DNA of 64,000 bases from Gammaproteobacteria bacterium (GTDB lineage: Bacteria > Pseudomonadota > Gammaproteobacteria > Ga0077536): assembly GCA_021773835.1 (NCBI GenBank), contig JAJFJQ010000051.1, positions 248,001 to 312,000 of the forward strand, in the 5' to 3' direction. The stretch's first letter is position 1. Every line of letters begins with the position of its first letter. Below the pieces are notes generated by a model that saw only the letters and a list, made by a program, of their open reading frames with translations, was not told the DNA's origin and searched no databases. Position numbers and translations under genes: made by a program. Positions 1-8,673 of the stretch are shown here, one piece after another.

Positions 1-213
1 GCAACCCCAGCCGGCAGCCTCCGCATCAATCACGGTAGTTTGTCGACCTGCGCTCGCAGTTAGCAGCGCACAATGCAAACCGGTGTACCCGGAACCAATC
101 ACTAATACATCTGTTCTCGTGGGTAGCGAGTTATCACCCGTTTCCGATCTTTCCGTCCGATCCCACCAATACGGTTCGGACTTAAAGTCTTCACTGGTAA
201 AAGGATAATTCAT
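1..213 (-). CDS. FAD-dependent oxidoreductase, DAO family (N-terminal fragment)
   Basis: Reading leftwards from the ATG at 213, 71 codons stay open to the window edge, so only the N-terminus is present. After about 33 polar residues comes a dinucleotide-binding strand with the motif VLVIGSGYTGLHCAL (residues about 38-52), followed by a second strand ending VIDAEAAGWGC. The order GxGxxG, about 20 residues, acidic strand end, then A-x-G-x-G is typical of D-amino-acid-oxidase-like flavoproteins, such as the gamma-glutamylputrescine oxidase group, which oxidise amines or amino acids. The substrate cannot be named from this piece. It points the same way as the ketoacyl synthase gene behind it but is separated from it by 268 bp, in which I see no gene or clear signal. 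Confidence 0.75.
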   Translation of the reverse strand, partial: MNYPFTSEDFKSEPYWWDRTERSETGDNSLPTRTDVLVIGSGYTGLHCALLTASAGRQTTVIDAEAAGWGC

Positions 214-481
214 CGAAATCCATACTAATTGCAGATGTTTTCAGGCTACATCAGGGTTGACTGTTTTCAAACAATTGCACTGCTTACGCGCTACGGCAGA
301 CGAACTTCGGCGAACGGCGAGGGTCTCTTATGAAGCTTAGGGAACATCGCCCACATATCCACTTAAGCATGAAAATAAATCGATTAGCAAAAAAACTTTC
401 TGCTTGGACAGAGGAACCAGGGCTCTGCGCTGCCGGCCCGCCGTGTTTGAAGTGCGGACCAAGATGCTTCGAAGGGAGTAC

Positions 482-1720
482 CTACTCCGCGGTCACCACT
501 AGCGATGAGTTCTGACCACCGAATCCGAACGCGTTGACCTGGAGTGCCGCTATGCGGCCCTCGGCGGGCTGCTTTATTACGGCGTGAAGTTTTGCCACCT
601 CCGGCATGAGCTCGCGCTCGTCGTAGGTGCCTGCGGTGGGCATGAGCGCGTTCTCGCGCATGCTATACAAGCCGACGAGTAATCCCAGCGCGCCGGCCGG
701 GCCGTGGGGATGCCCGAAATTACCCTTCGGCGACATTACCCGCATCGGTGTGCTGCGCTCGCCATAGATCCGGTTAAGGGCCGCAAGCTCCGCGATGTCT
801 CCGGCCGGGGTACCGGTTCCGTGCGCGACGACGGCATCGACGTCATCGGCGCCGCCCGGCAGGCTAGCGCTCGCGAGTGCCAATTCCATAACGCGTTGCT
901 CCCATTTTCCCTCGGGCTCCGGCGACGACGGGTGGTAGCCGTCGGCGAGCGTCGCGTATCCGCGCAGCCGCCCATGGATCGTGGCGCCACGCTTGCGTGC
1001 ACGGTCGGCGCGTTCCAGCACGAACATTCCAGCACCCTCGCCGAGCATGACCCCAAAGCGCTCGATATTGAAGGGCCGGCAGGTTTTGTAGGGATCGGGT
1101 TGTGGCGTAAACATCTTGTTGTTTCTGGCACCGAAAAATAGCAGGGGGCTGATCGCGCAATCCGTACCCCCGGTGATGGCCACATCTACCTCACCCGATT
1201 CGATCATGCGGGCGGCGATGCCCATGGCGTCGTGGGAGGATGCGCAGGCGGTCGCAATGGACAGTAGCGGTCCATGCAGGCTCCAACGCAACGCAATGTG
1301 TGCGGCCGGCATATTGATCAACGATTTCACCATGAACTTCGAGTCCACCGCCTCCGGCCCATCGCAATCCAATCGACACTGATCCTCGGCATTGGTGTCG
1401 ACGCCGCCGAGTGCGCTGCCGACAACGACAGCAGTGCGGAAGGGATCAAAGGACTCAATGCCGGCGTCGACGACGGCCTGCACCGCGGCGGCAAGCGCGT
1501 ACTGGGAAAACGTCGCCGAGTTGCGGACGACCCGCTCCTCGGTCCATTTCAAAGGATCGAAGCCCTCGATGAGAGACATCCAGATATTTTCGTGCCCCTC
1601 ATCCTCCCAACGGACCGGTCCGGCTACGACCTTGCCTTGTGCAAGGTTACGGTTGAACGCTTCGATCTCCTGACCGATCGAAGAGATCACGCCGAGTCCC
1701 GTGATAGCTACGTTGTCCAA
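482..1720 (-). CDS. beta-ketoacyl synthase (FabF/KAS II-like), stand-alone
   Basis: The 412-residue protein has the thiolase-fold condensing-enzyme signature throughout: nucleophile Cys159 in TACASS, His300 in VVAHGTGT and His337 in KGNFGHPHGPAG, the Cys-His-His triad of FabF-type ketoacyl-ACP synthases. Length matches FabF. The start is TTG: an AGGAG lies 7 nt upstream and the N-terminus MDNVAITGLG fits the family exactly. No acyl carrier protein, ketoreductase or malonyl transferase lies beside it; the neighbours are catabolic enzymes. It is therefore more likely an accessory synthase (a special lipid, or a polyketide-like step) than the housekeeping FabF. Class is firm, substrate unknown. 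Confidence 0.88.
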   Translation of the reverse strand: MDNVAITGLGVISSIGQEIEAFNRNLAQGKVVAGPVRWEDEGHENIWMSLIEGFDPLKWTEERVVRNSATFSQYALAAAVQAVVDAGIESFDPFRTAVVVGSALGGVDTNAEDQCRLDCDGPEAVDSKFMVKSLINMPAAHIALRWSLHGPLLSIATACASSHDAMGIAARMIESGEVDVAITGGTDCAISPLLFFGARNNKMFTPQPDPYKTCRPFNIERFGVMLGEGAGMFVLERADRARKRGATIHGRLRGYATLADGYHPSSPEPEGKWEQRVMELALASASLPGGADDVDAVVAHGTGTPAGDIAELAALNRIYGERSTPMRVMSPKGNFGHPHGPAGALGLLVGLYSMRENALMPTAGTYDERELMPEVAKLHAVIKQPAEGRIAALQVNAFGFGGQNSSLVVTAE

Positions 1721-1804
1721 GTTGTCGCTCCTGATTAAGAGTTGCTCTGAGTATCTTGCGCCCGGTCGGTGCTTGATTCAAACGCGGCTAGGCCGCAGCT
1801 GCAA

Positions 1805-2482
1805 TTAAATGATCTGGCGCCAGGTATCTAAATCCTTAACGTTTAGATACGGGTTTTGGGCTTTCGTATCGGCCATGCTCGCAGTTGGGCTAGGTCCGTA
1901 GTTATGGCCCGGCAGCAGCAGCGTGTCGTCTGGTAAATTCCTCAGTTTTTCCATGCTGTGATACATGTCATCTTTGTTCGAGCCGGGCAAGTCAACCCGA
2001 CCGCAACCGTTGATGAATAGTGTGTCACCCGAAACCAAGGTGTTCTTTACACGAAAACACTGTGATCCAGGGGTGTGTCCCGGTGTATGCAGGAACTCAA
2101 TCTCAACCTCTCCGACCTTAAGTGTGTCACCCGATCCAACCTGGACGATATCCGACACGGATATCCCCGTGACTTTTTGAACTCCAGCGGCTTCATGTTT
2201 GTTGGCGTAGATCCGCACCGGTTCCAGCTCAAGTAAATCCGGCAGACCAGCGACAGTATTACTGCCGAAGCTGCCGCCAATATGGTCGGGGTGATAATGA
2301 GTGACGAGCGCACCGGTTAACCTGTATTCCAATTCATTGATGCGCCCGAGTAGCGCTTCAATGTCCCAGGCCGGGTCAACTATGACCACCTCTCGGGTAC
2401 TACGAGAACCGAGTAGATAGGAGAAGTTTTGCATCGGACCAATCGCGATTTGTTCGACGATCAATTCGTTTTCTATATCCAT
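1805..2482 (-). CDS. metallo-beta-lactamase-fold hydrolase (glyoxalase II-like)
   Basis: A 225-residue MBL-fold protein. The metal-binding motif THYHPDH gives His62, His64, Asp66 and His67, followed by further expected ligands in LHTPGHTPGS, SGDTLF and LLPGHNYG. The order matches glyoxalase II-type thioesterases and persulfide dioxygenase relatives, which act on glutathione thioesters or similar compounds with two metal ions. The frame extends upstream to a TTG at 2554, but the extra 24 residues do not look like the family; ATG at 2482 puts the first strand at the usual distance. The next gene upstream encodes an extradiol-type dioxygenase on the same strand, 91 bp away, so a shared transcript is possible. 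Exact substrate not assignable. Confidence 0.85.
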   Translation of the reverse strand: MDIENELIVEQIAIGPMQNFSYLLGSRSTREVVIVDPAWDIEALLGRINELEYRLTGALVTHYHPDHIGGSFGSNTVAGLPDLLELEPVRIYANKHEAAGVQKVTGISVSDIVQVGSGDTLKVGEVEIEFLHTPGHTPGSQCFRVKNTLVSGDTLFINGCGRVDLPGSNKDDMYHSMEKLRNLPDDTLLLPGHNYGPSPTASMADTKAQNPYLNVKDLDTWRQII

Positions 2483-2573
2483 TTCTGTAGTGAAACCTCG
2501 GTTAGGGAAAATGGTGACGTGCTCATGGTAGATTCCAGCGTAGCGCAACGACAACCGTCATGATGTTGATTTC

Positions 2574-3461
2574 TCACGGCCATGTTGGCGACGGCGCTGG
2601 GTGAAACGCGTGTCCCCAGTTGCTATACGATTTGAGTTCGACCACCTCCCAGTCGTCGTCAACCTGAAAACCCTCGGTGCCGATCTCAAAATCAAAGCCG
2701 GATGGTGTTTGGGCGTAGAAGGATAGTGCCCCATCGGTGTGTCGGCCGAGCTCGTTGGTCACGTGGAGACCATCCTCGCGTACCCGGTCATAGGTCAGTC
2801 CGACTCCGTCAACAGTTTTGCGTTCGAGCATGAAGTGCCCAACGAGTTGCGGTAGACGCTGACCGACCGTCGCCGGCGCCAAGGAATGATGCCGCGCATT
2901 GCAGTTCAGAAAATCGACTTCGGCGTCCTCCACCCCATTCCACGGTCCCTTACCGGTGTTGCTGTAGCGGAAGCCGAAGCAATCGACTAGAAACCGTGAC
3001 ATCACCGCTTTGTCTGGGACAAGCAGGAGTATGTGGCCGATCCCAAGATCGCCAATCAACCACTCCTCGCCAGGGTAGCGCGGCGTGAACGGCGTCTTCG
3101 CTGCTTGCAGTGGCGTCGCAAGTTCAATCGGTACGCCGTAGGGCCCGCTTAATTGGACCAAACGCTCAACGCCGCGGGCGTTCGCAGCCGTTGCGTCCAT
3201 GATTTCAAATTCAACGTTGTTCGTCGTTAGCCGCGCAAGTGTTGCTGCATACTCTTCGGTACCGTCGGCACAGAGCCCAATCGCGCACACGTCTTCGGCT
3301 TGACCTTCGCGCAAAAAGAGACGCTGGGTGCGCTCATCCATACGGAAGCCGACGGAGCCGTCGGCATTCTCGCCGGCAGGCATCAATCCGATCACCTCGG
3401 TGAAAAGCCGCCTCCAGGCATCGACGTCACCAACCTCGAACCCGATGTAACCTAATTGCAT
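2574..3461 (-). CDS. extradiol ring-cleavage dioxygenase of the VOC family (BphC/HsaC-like)
   Basis: A 295-residue two-domain vicinal-oxygen-chelate protein. The C-terminal domain carries the type I extradiol Fe(II) ligands: His143 (GIGHILLLV), His209 (LVGHFMLE) and Glu259 (GFDFEIGTEG), with the usual catalytic His and Tyr in the LGRHTDGALSFYAQTPSG segment. Such enzymes open catechols next to the hydroxyl groups, as in biphenyl (BphC) or steroid A-ring (HsaC) breakdown. Two ATGs lie close together (3467 and 3461). AGGAG directly abuts the first and sits 6 nt before the second, so 3461 is preferred. It lies between the MBL hydrolase and a beta-hydroxyacid dehydrogenase on one strand. The ring substrate is inference only. 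Confidence 0.85.
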   Translation of the reverse strand: MQLGYIGFEVGDVDAWRRLFTEVIGLMPAGENADGSVGFRMDERTQRLFLREGQAEDVCAIGLCADGTEEYAATLARLTTNNVEFEIMDATAANARGVERLVQLSGPYGVPIELATPLQAAKTPFTPRYPGEEWLIGDLGIGHILLLVPDKAVMSRFLVDCFGFRYSNTGKGPWNGVEDAEVDFLNCNARHHSLAPATVGQRLPQLVGHFMLERKTVDGVGLTYDRVREDGLHVTNELGRHTDGALSFYAQTPSGFDFEIGTEGFQVDDDWEVVELKSYSNWGHAFHPAPSPTWP

Positions 3462-3576
3462 GGACATCTCCTATTCCTGTTGCCGACCTTGCCGAGAGAA
3501 GCGGACGGATCGCCAGCCTCGGCAGGAACACGCGGTGTGCGCAAAACTGGCCGCTATCCGCTCCAGATTGTCTGGT

Positions 3577-4455
3577 TTACGGATCCCCCTGTCTACGAAT
3601 AAGCTCGATCAAACTAGAGGTGTCCCAGCGATTGCCACCCATTTCCTGAATCCGCGAATAGGCATCATCGATTTGACGGGTGATCGGTAGATCGATGCCG
3701 AGTTGGCTCGCCTCATCGTTAACGATCGCTAAATCTTTTCGCATCCAGTCAACGGCAAAGCCAAAATCGAAGCGACCTTCGCACATTGTCGGGCCTCGAT
3801 TCTCCATTTGCCAGGATTGCGCGGCACCTTGGGAGATGACATTAAGCACGAGATCCATATCTAAACCGGCACGCTGCCCGAAATAGAGCCCCTCGGCGAG
3901 CCCTTGAAGCACCCCGCCAATGCAGATCTGGTTGACCATTTTAGTCAGTTGCCCGCTGCCAACCGAACCCATCAATTCACACGCGCGTGCGTATGCGTCG
4001 ATCACTGGGCGCGCACGATCGAACGTACTCTCGGAGCCGCCGCACATAACGCTTAACAGACCGTTTTCCGCGCCGGCTTGACCGCCAGATACCGGGGCAT
4101 CGATATAGTCCGCACCGAGATCCGACACCAGCGTGCTGAGTTCCCGTGCAACCGTGGCCGAGGTTGTCGTGTGGTCGATATAAATGCTGCCTTGTTGCAT
4201 GCCATTGAGTGCGCCGTGTTCACCAAGTGCGACTTCGCGTAGGTCATCGTCATTACCAACACAAGACAATACGAATTCAGCGCCGTCGGCTGCCTGCGCC
4301 GGCGATGGGGCAGCGCGGCCTTGAAATTCTGCAAGCCAACGGGTGGCCGTGGTCGATGTGCGGTTGTAAACCGTAACATCGTGACCCGCCGTGCTCAGAT
4401 GTCCGGCCATCGGATAGCCCATGACGCCGAGTCCGATAAAAGCGATCTTACTCAT
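3577..4455 (-). CDS. 3-hydroxyisobutyrate dehydrogenase-family oxidoreductase
   Basis: The 292-residue protein starts with an NAD(P)-binding Rossmann motif (IGLGVMGYPMAGHL, residues 8-20), followed by the substrate-binding DAPVSGGQAGAENG segment (about 119-132) and the catalytic Lys172 in GQLTKMVNQ. This is the complete beta-hydroxyacid dehydrogenase pattern (3-hydroxyisobutyrate, tartronate semialdehyde and similar substrates). The ATG has GGAGGAG about 10 nt upstream. It is the first gene of a leftward run of catabolic enzymes. The family is certain. The substrate cannot be chosen among the short 3-hydroxy acids or imines that these enzymes reduce or oxidise. Confidence 0.9.
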   Translation of the reverse strand: MSKIAFIGLGVMGYPMAGHLSTAGHDVTVYNRTSTTATRWLAEFQGRAAPSPAQAADGAEFVLSCVGNDDDLREVALGEHGALNGMQQGSIYIDHTTTSATVARELSTLVSDLGADYIDAPVSGGQAGAENGLLSVMCGGSESTFDRARPVIDAYARACELMGSVGSGQLTKMVNQICIGGVLQGLAEGLYFGQRAGLDMDLVLNVISQGAAQSWQMENRGPTMCEGRFDFGFAVDWMRKDLAIVNDEASQLGIDLPITRQIDDAYSRIQEMGGNRWDTSSLIELIRRQGDP

Positions 4456-4559
4456 TTTCCACTACTCCTCCGGAAGTCGTATGCTGACGGAACGCTATCA
4501 TTTCCACCTCACTAATCGTTGTGCAGTTGCGCGGCAATTCAGATCTAGGACGATACGCA

Positions 4560-4988
4560 ATGAATCACGTTGATGGTCGCTACGCAGCCTATGGCCTATT
4601 GCTGGTATTGCACGTCACGTCCGCAGAAGCCTTAGAAGTTGCTGCCGGTTCCTATGCAATTGAATCACAAATGGTGTTGCCGCACATGGAGGAGATGCGA
4701 CGGACCTCGAAGTATGTGCAGGTATGCATCGATGGTGGCAATGTGGTTGGCATGTTTCCGATCTTCAGCCACCCCGCGCTCAAGGACTGTACCCTGCAAG
4801 CGCGGAACAAAGCTCTGGGGGCTGTCGATTTCCTGCTGAGTTGCCCGGGCATCAACGGTGCTCGCGGCACGGCCCAATTAGTGCGCGATGGCGATAAATT
4901 TAAGGGTGAATTGCACGCCAAATTGGGTGGTAAGAACATGACGTTCGTTCAATACGTCGAAGCGAGGCGCAGTGGACCCTGTGAGTAA
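4560..4988 (+). CDS. exported DUF3617-like protein
   Basis: 142 residues from the ATG at 4560, which has AGGA about 8 nt upstream; an in-frame GTG at 4521 exists but lacks a good site. The N-terminus (RYAAYGLLLVLHVTSAEA) is a signal peptide. The mature part keeps the DUF3617 layout: a G-x-Y-x-I-E start, a conserved Cys after about 45 residues (VCIDGG), further Cys residues in KDCTL and LLSCPG, and a C-terminal Arg-x-Gly-x-Cys (RRSGPCE). These small periplasmic proteins have no assigned function. It is an isolated rightward gene, convergent with the monooxygenase at 5061. Confidence 0.7.
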   Translation: MNHVDGRYAAYGLLLVLHVTSAEALEVAAGSYAIESQMVLPHMEEMRRTSKYVQVCIDGGNVVGMFPIFSHPALKDCTLQARNKALGAVDFLLSCPGINGARGTAQLVRDGDKFKGELHAKLGGKNMTFVQYVEARRSGPCE

Positions 4989-5060
4989 TGCCCAGTCGCT
5001 CACTACTCGCGTAGCAATGCCGATGCCTACGAACGCTTGGCGGGTTTCCGCAGACTGTCG

Positions 5061-6572
5061 CTAGGCGTCGAAGTCATACACCCCACGCGGGTTGGACGGC
5101 GGATGTTCGAGTACTTCGGCGATGATGCCGGTGTAATCGGTGCCGCCATAGCGCGCAAAGCATTCGGCAATAAGGTTCGGCATTTTGCGATACGGCGAGA
5201 TACGCAATTCCAATAACAGCGCATCGATATATTGCTGGAACCGCGTACTTACCGCGCAACTCCGAGATGGCTCGTACTGGACGTGTTTTCGTTTCCAGGC
5301 AAGTATCGTAGCGATACTCGATTCCTGCACTTGTGGACTCGGTAATTCAATATCGCCGCGTAGTACGGCGCATAACCATAATGCGCCGAGTTCAGCCGCC
5401 GGCACGTGCATAAAACCGTGATTGAATCCCGCAAATGCGAGATTCGGGATCCGCGGATGGAGGATATGACGGTAAAGTTGAACGCCGTCATTTTTGTCCT
5501 CAAGCAACTTGCGATAGTGCTCGGGCAGGAATGGAAACACCGGCGTACCGGATCCTACTGACAGCACAACGATGTCCGCTTCAATCTTCTGCCCGCCGAC
5601 AAGATCCAAGGTGCTCGCCGAAAAACCGCCGACTTCGCCGCAATAGGGCTGGATTCGCCCGTCTGCGACCATCGCGTAGTAGTGTTGTGGCGCCATCGCC
5701 GTTGCTGAACGTAGGTCCGAAACAAAACCATGCCGGGGCGTGACAGCGTTAAGACGATTTGTGGCATCGGGGTCGTCGCGGCGCGAATGATCACGAATGT
5801 GTTTCTCAACGATCGCACGGATCATCTTCCAAAATCCGGTGACGACTACTTTTGCGTAGCGGTGGAGTGCACGCTCTAAACGTCCTGCATGAACCCAGCT
5901 CGGCATGAATACCGTCGTAACCCGGGCAAAAAACGCGTAGGTGTAGTGGACACCGAGAATGTTAAACGGTATGAGCCAGCGCGGGGTGCGGAACACATGC
6001 GCGACCGAATGCGCAAACGGTACGGTAAACGAAGCCATATCAACGGCGCTCTTGCCGAATCCAACGACCGCAACTTTCTTGTCACGAAAGTCCTCGAGCG
6101 ACGTCACCTCCCGCTCGGTGATAACGCGTCCATTGAACTCGGCCTCGCCTGGATACGTAGGCCTGTTTTTCCCTTCGGCGTATTGGCCAATAGATAGCAC
6201 GACGTAATCAAATTCAAGGTCTTCCGCGCAACCGTCGTGCTGTACCGTCAATGTCCACCCGGCCGCTGTTTCTGCCATCGTAGTGACCGTATGGCGCAGC
6301 CGGACGTCAAGTCCACAAGACTGCACCGTGGCTTCCAAATAGGCCAGAATTTGCTCGGCGGTGGGATGTTGGTCCGGTTTTTCGGGCCAGGGAAAATCGA
6401 TGAAGGTATATTGCTCGTAGCTATTCTGTAAGCGGACCCGGGGGTAGCTTAGCGCCCAAATGCCGCCGATGCTGTCGGCTTTTTCGAACAACACGCAATC
6501 ATGACCGAAGCGGCGGAATACGCCCGCAAAGGCGATCCCGGAAATACCGGCGCCGACGATCGCTACTCGCAT
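5061..6572 (-). CDS. flavin-containing monooxygenase
   Basis: A 503-residue class B flavoprotein monooxygenase. The FAD motif is VGAGISG (residues 6-12), followed by GGIWALSYPRVRLQNS as in FMO and Baeyer-Villiger enzymes. A second NADPH-binding motif is VGFGKSAVDMA (170-180). Between them lies FNGRVIT, where the classic FMO fingerprint FxGxxxH would have His; here Thr stands in its place, so specificity may differ. The gene begins 15 nt after the stop of the 2OG oxygenase, with AAGGA before the ATG, and so probably belongs to the ada operon. Alkylation-linked or xenobiotic detoxification is an inference from context; the family itself is clear. Confidence 0.85.
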   Translation of the reverse strand: MRVAIVGAGISGIAFAGVFRRFGHDCVLFEKADSIGGIWALSYPRVRLQNSYEQYTFIDFPWPEKPDQHPTAEQILAYLEATVQSCGLDVRLRHTVTTMAETAAGWTLTVQHDGCAEDLEFDYVVLSIGQYAEGKNRPTYPGEAEFNGRVITEREVTSLEDFRDKKVAVVGFGKSAVDMASFTVPFAHSVAHVFRTPRWLIPFNILGVHYTYAFFARVTTVFMPSWVHAGRLERALHRYAKVVVTGFWKMIRAIVEKHIRDHSRRDDPDATNRLNAVTPRHGFVSDLRSATAMAPQHYYAMVADGRIQPYCGEVGGFSASTLDLVGGQKIEADIVVLSVGSGTPVFPFLPEHYRKLLEDKNDGVQLYRHILHPRIPNLAFAGFNHGFMHVPAAELGALWLCAVLRGDIELPSPQVQESSIATILAWKRKHVQYEPSRSCAVSTRFQQYIDALLLELRISPYRKMPNLIAECFARYGGTDYTGIIAEVLEHPPSNPRGVYDFDA

Positions 6573-6587
6573 CGATTCCTTTTCAAT

Positions 6588-7280
6588 CTATTTAGCATCG
6601 TGAAAAATGACGCCCAATACATAACGTTCGCCACGACTTACCCGACTGACTCCGTGGCGCATGTTCACACGATAGGTGCTACGGGCGCCTTGTTTCGGTC
6701 GATAACGTACGGGGAAAATCACGCCATCGCCCTTGCTTAAGGGGACAACGATCGGTCGTGACTGCATGCGCGGACGTTGTTCGGTAAGGATAAACTCACC
6801 ACCATCGAAATCTCCCGCTGGATTCGACAGCAATACTGCTAATTGCAGCGGAAAAACATGATCGCCGTATAAGTCTTGGTGTAGACAATTGTAGTCGTCC
6901 TTGCCGTATTTCAGCATCAGCGGCGTTGCGCGCGTCTGCCCGGCGTTTTGACATTGCTTGAGATAGTGGCTGTGAGAAGGAGGGAATTCACCGTCAAGCT
7001 TCATTGTTGCGTGCCACTGATTGGCAATCGGATACAACGCCGCATAGCACGCAACGCGTAAGTCTTCGACGAGGTCGGGCAGCGGATAGTCGAAGTATTG
7101 GTACTCGCCTTGGCCGAAATTGTGTTGTGCCATGACGATGCGTTTTCGAAATAACGAAGTATCTGAATAACTGTGCTTTAAAGCCTCGCAGCCATCACCA
7201 CTCAGTAAATTTGGCACAATCGAAAAGCCATCGTCATTGAGGTCGACTTGAATGTTCTTTTGATCAAACGCCTTGAACAT
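6588..7280 (-). CDS. 2OG-Fe(II) oxygenase, Oxygenase-NA type (predicted DNA/RNA demethylase)
   Basis: About 230 residues. The Fe(II) ligands are visible as the H-x-D pair in LHQDLYGDH and the distal His in NMRHGVS, followed by an Arg-rich 2-oxoglutarate-binding end (VSRGERYVLGVIFHD). The motif set fits the bacterial Oxygenase-NA (PF09859) group, predicted to demethylate damaged nucleobases much as AlkB does. The coding frame overlaps the 3' end of ada; an in-frame TTG at 7310 is possible, but ATG at 7280 gives a 17-nt overlap and is preferred. The overlap with ada indicates translational coupling and supports a role in alkylation repair. Activity is predicted, not shown by the sequence alone. 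Confidence 0.78.
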   Translation of the reverse strand: MFKAFDQKNIQVDLNDDGFSIVPNLLSGDGCEALKHSYSDTSLFRKRIVMAQHNFGQGEYQYFDYPLPDLVEDLRVACYAALYPIANQWHATMKLDGEFPPSHSHYLKQCQNAGQTRATPLMLKYGKDDYNCLHQDLYGDHVFPLQLAVLLSNPAGDFDGGEFILTEQRPRMQSRPIVVPLSKGDGVIFPVRYRPKQGARSTYRVNMRHGVSRVSRGERYVLGVIFHDAK

Positions 7281-8373
7281 TTGTTTTGCCGATATGTTTT
7301 TCGCGCTCAATTAAGGCCCGCTTGCGTTCAACGCCCCAGCGATAACCCGACATGGCCCCGTCGCTCCTGACGACGCGATGGCAGGGAATGACGATAGCAA
7401 GTTGATTTGCGCCGCAGGCTTGGGCAACGGCTCTGAATGATTTCGGTGCCCCGATCTGTTTTGCAATATCTGCATAGCTTGCGGTTTCACCGATCGGTAT
7501 CTTTCTTAAGGCTTGCCAAACACGCTGCTGAAATGCCGTGCCACGGATGTCTAAGGGTAGATCCGGTGCGCTACCGGTAGCCTCAACCACCGCTAAGACG
7601 TCGGCAACCCAGCCGTCAAACGTAGCGTCTCCGCCAATGAGCTCGGCCATCGGGAATTGATCTTGAAATGTCGTTATCAGTGAATCTGCCGAGTCGCCAA
7701 GTAGAATCGCACACACGCCGCGCTCGGTCGCACCAACTAGGACCGAACCGAGCGAGCACTCCGCGATCGCGAAGCGGATGTTCTCTCCGGTGCCGCCGGC
7801 GCGTAATTTTTTTGGTTTCATCCCTAATGATTCAGTAGCGTTCGCATAAAAACGTCCACTCGAGTTAAATCCCGCAGCGTAGATGACGTCCGTCACCGAT
7901 TGTTTAGACGTCAATCCGTCGCGTACTTTTCGGTCCCTGCACGCATCGGCGTAGGCTTTGGGTGTCACCCCGGTGGCCTTTTTGAAAACTCGATGGAAAT
8001 GATATTTGCTCAAGCCTACTTCGACGGCCAGGTCTTCGAGACTGGGTTGGACATCGGATTTCTCGATGATCCGACAGGCACGCGTTACTAATGTTGAATG
8101 CGGATCGTTCGTGGTGATTTTATCTGAGTGACAGCGCTTGCATGGGCGGAAGCCCGCGCTTTCTGCCTCCTGTGGGGTGGCATAAAACGCCACGTTCTTG
8201 CGCAGTGCGGACCGGGACGGACAAGAGGGTCGACAGTAGATCCCGGTCGTGCGCACTGAATAGTAGAAATAACCATCTGCGTCCGAAGCGCGAGCTACAA
8301 CCGCTGCCCATCGTTCATCGTCGCTGACGTAGTACTGGTGTTTTAGTGCTGTATCGACGCGGCTGGTAGACAT
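7264..8373 (-). CDS. ada: Ada: methylphosphotriester/O6-methylguanine methyltransferase and activator
   Basis: The 369-residue protein has the full Ada order. An N-terminal zinc module with Cys47, Cys51, Cys78 and Cys81 (YCRPSC and PCKRC) includes the methyl-accepting Cys. An AraC-type HTH spans about 95-190 (LSKYHFHRVFKKATGVTPKAY region). A C-terminal O6-alkylguanine methyltransferase domain has the active-site Cys331 in IPCHRV and the usual SGYRWG end. It removes methyl groups from DNA and, once methylated on the N-terminal Cys, activates its own regulon. It heads an apparent operon with the 2OG oxygenase and monooxygenase. An inverted repeat 36-56 nt upstream of the ATG is a candidate control site. 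Confidence 0.96.
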   Translation of the reverse strand: MSTSRVDTALKHQYYVSDDERWAAVVARASDADGYFYYSVRTTGIYCRPSCPSRSALRKNVAFYATPQEAESAGFRPCKRCHSDKITTNDPHSTLVTRACRIIEKSDVQPSLEDLAVEVGLSKYHFHRVFKKATGVTPKAYADACRDRKVRDGLTSKQSVTDVIYAAGFNSSGRFYANATESLGMKPKKLRAGGTGENIRFAIAECSLGSVLVGATERGVCAILLGDSADSLITTFQDQFPMAELIGGDATFDGWVADVLAVVEATGSAPDLPLDIRGTAFQQRVWQALRKIPIGETASYADIAKQIGAPKSFRAVAQACGANQLAIVIPCHRVVRSDGAMSGYRWGVERKRALIEREKHIGKTNVQGV

Positions 8374-8408
8374 AGCGATACTCTCCCTGGCGGCTTGAAA
8401 ACAATGTA

Positions 8409-8429
8409 GAGGCGCGAATATTACGCCTC
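8409..8429. promoter_or_regulatory. inverted repeat upstream of ada
   Basis: GAGGCG and CGCCTC form perfect 6-bp arms around the AT-rich centre CGAATATTA. It lies 36 to 56 nt before the ada start codon, in the 300-bp divergent region between ada and the haem-binding-like gene. Position and symmetry suit an operator or a hairpin in the ada leader. I do not see a convincing copy of the E. coli Ada box. Function is inferred from position only. Confidence 0.35.
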
Positions 8430-8673
8430 GGGTGGTAGAGAAAAACTCCGGCTATTGCTTTCAAATTCGGTGCTGATGGACATAGTAGCAGGCGTAGGGC
8501 CAAATGCCGCCAGTCGACCAGTTTCATTAACCATTGGCCTGATCATATGGTCAAGTTGGCACTAAAAAAATACCGCTCCCGTGGGGAACCATGCGATGCC
8601 TTTGAAGCACTGCCGCCGTTGCAATACGATTGTCGCGTACTTCGGTCACATCAACAAAATGAGATGGAAAAAT

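Noticed and set aside
330-515. 61-codon frame overlapping the end of the ketoacyl synthase gene
   Set aside because: No family resemblance and it runs into an opposing well-supported gene.
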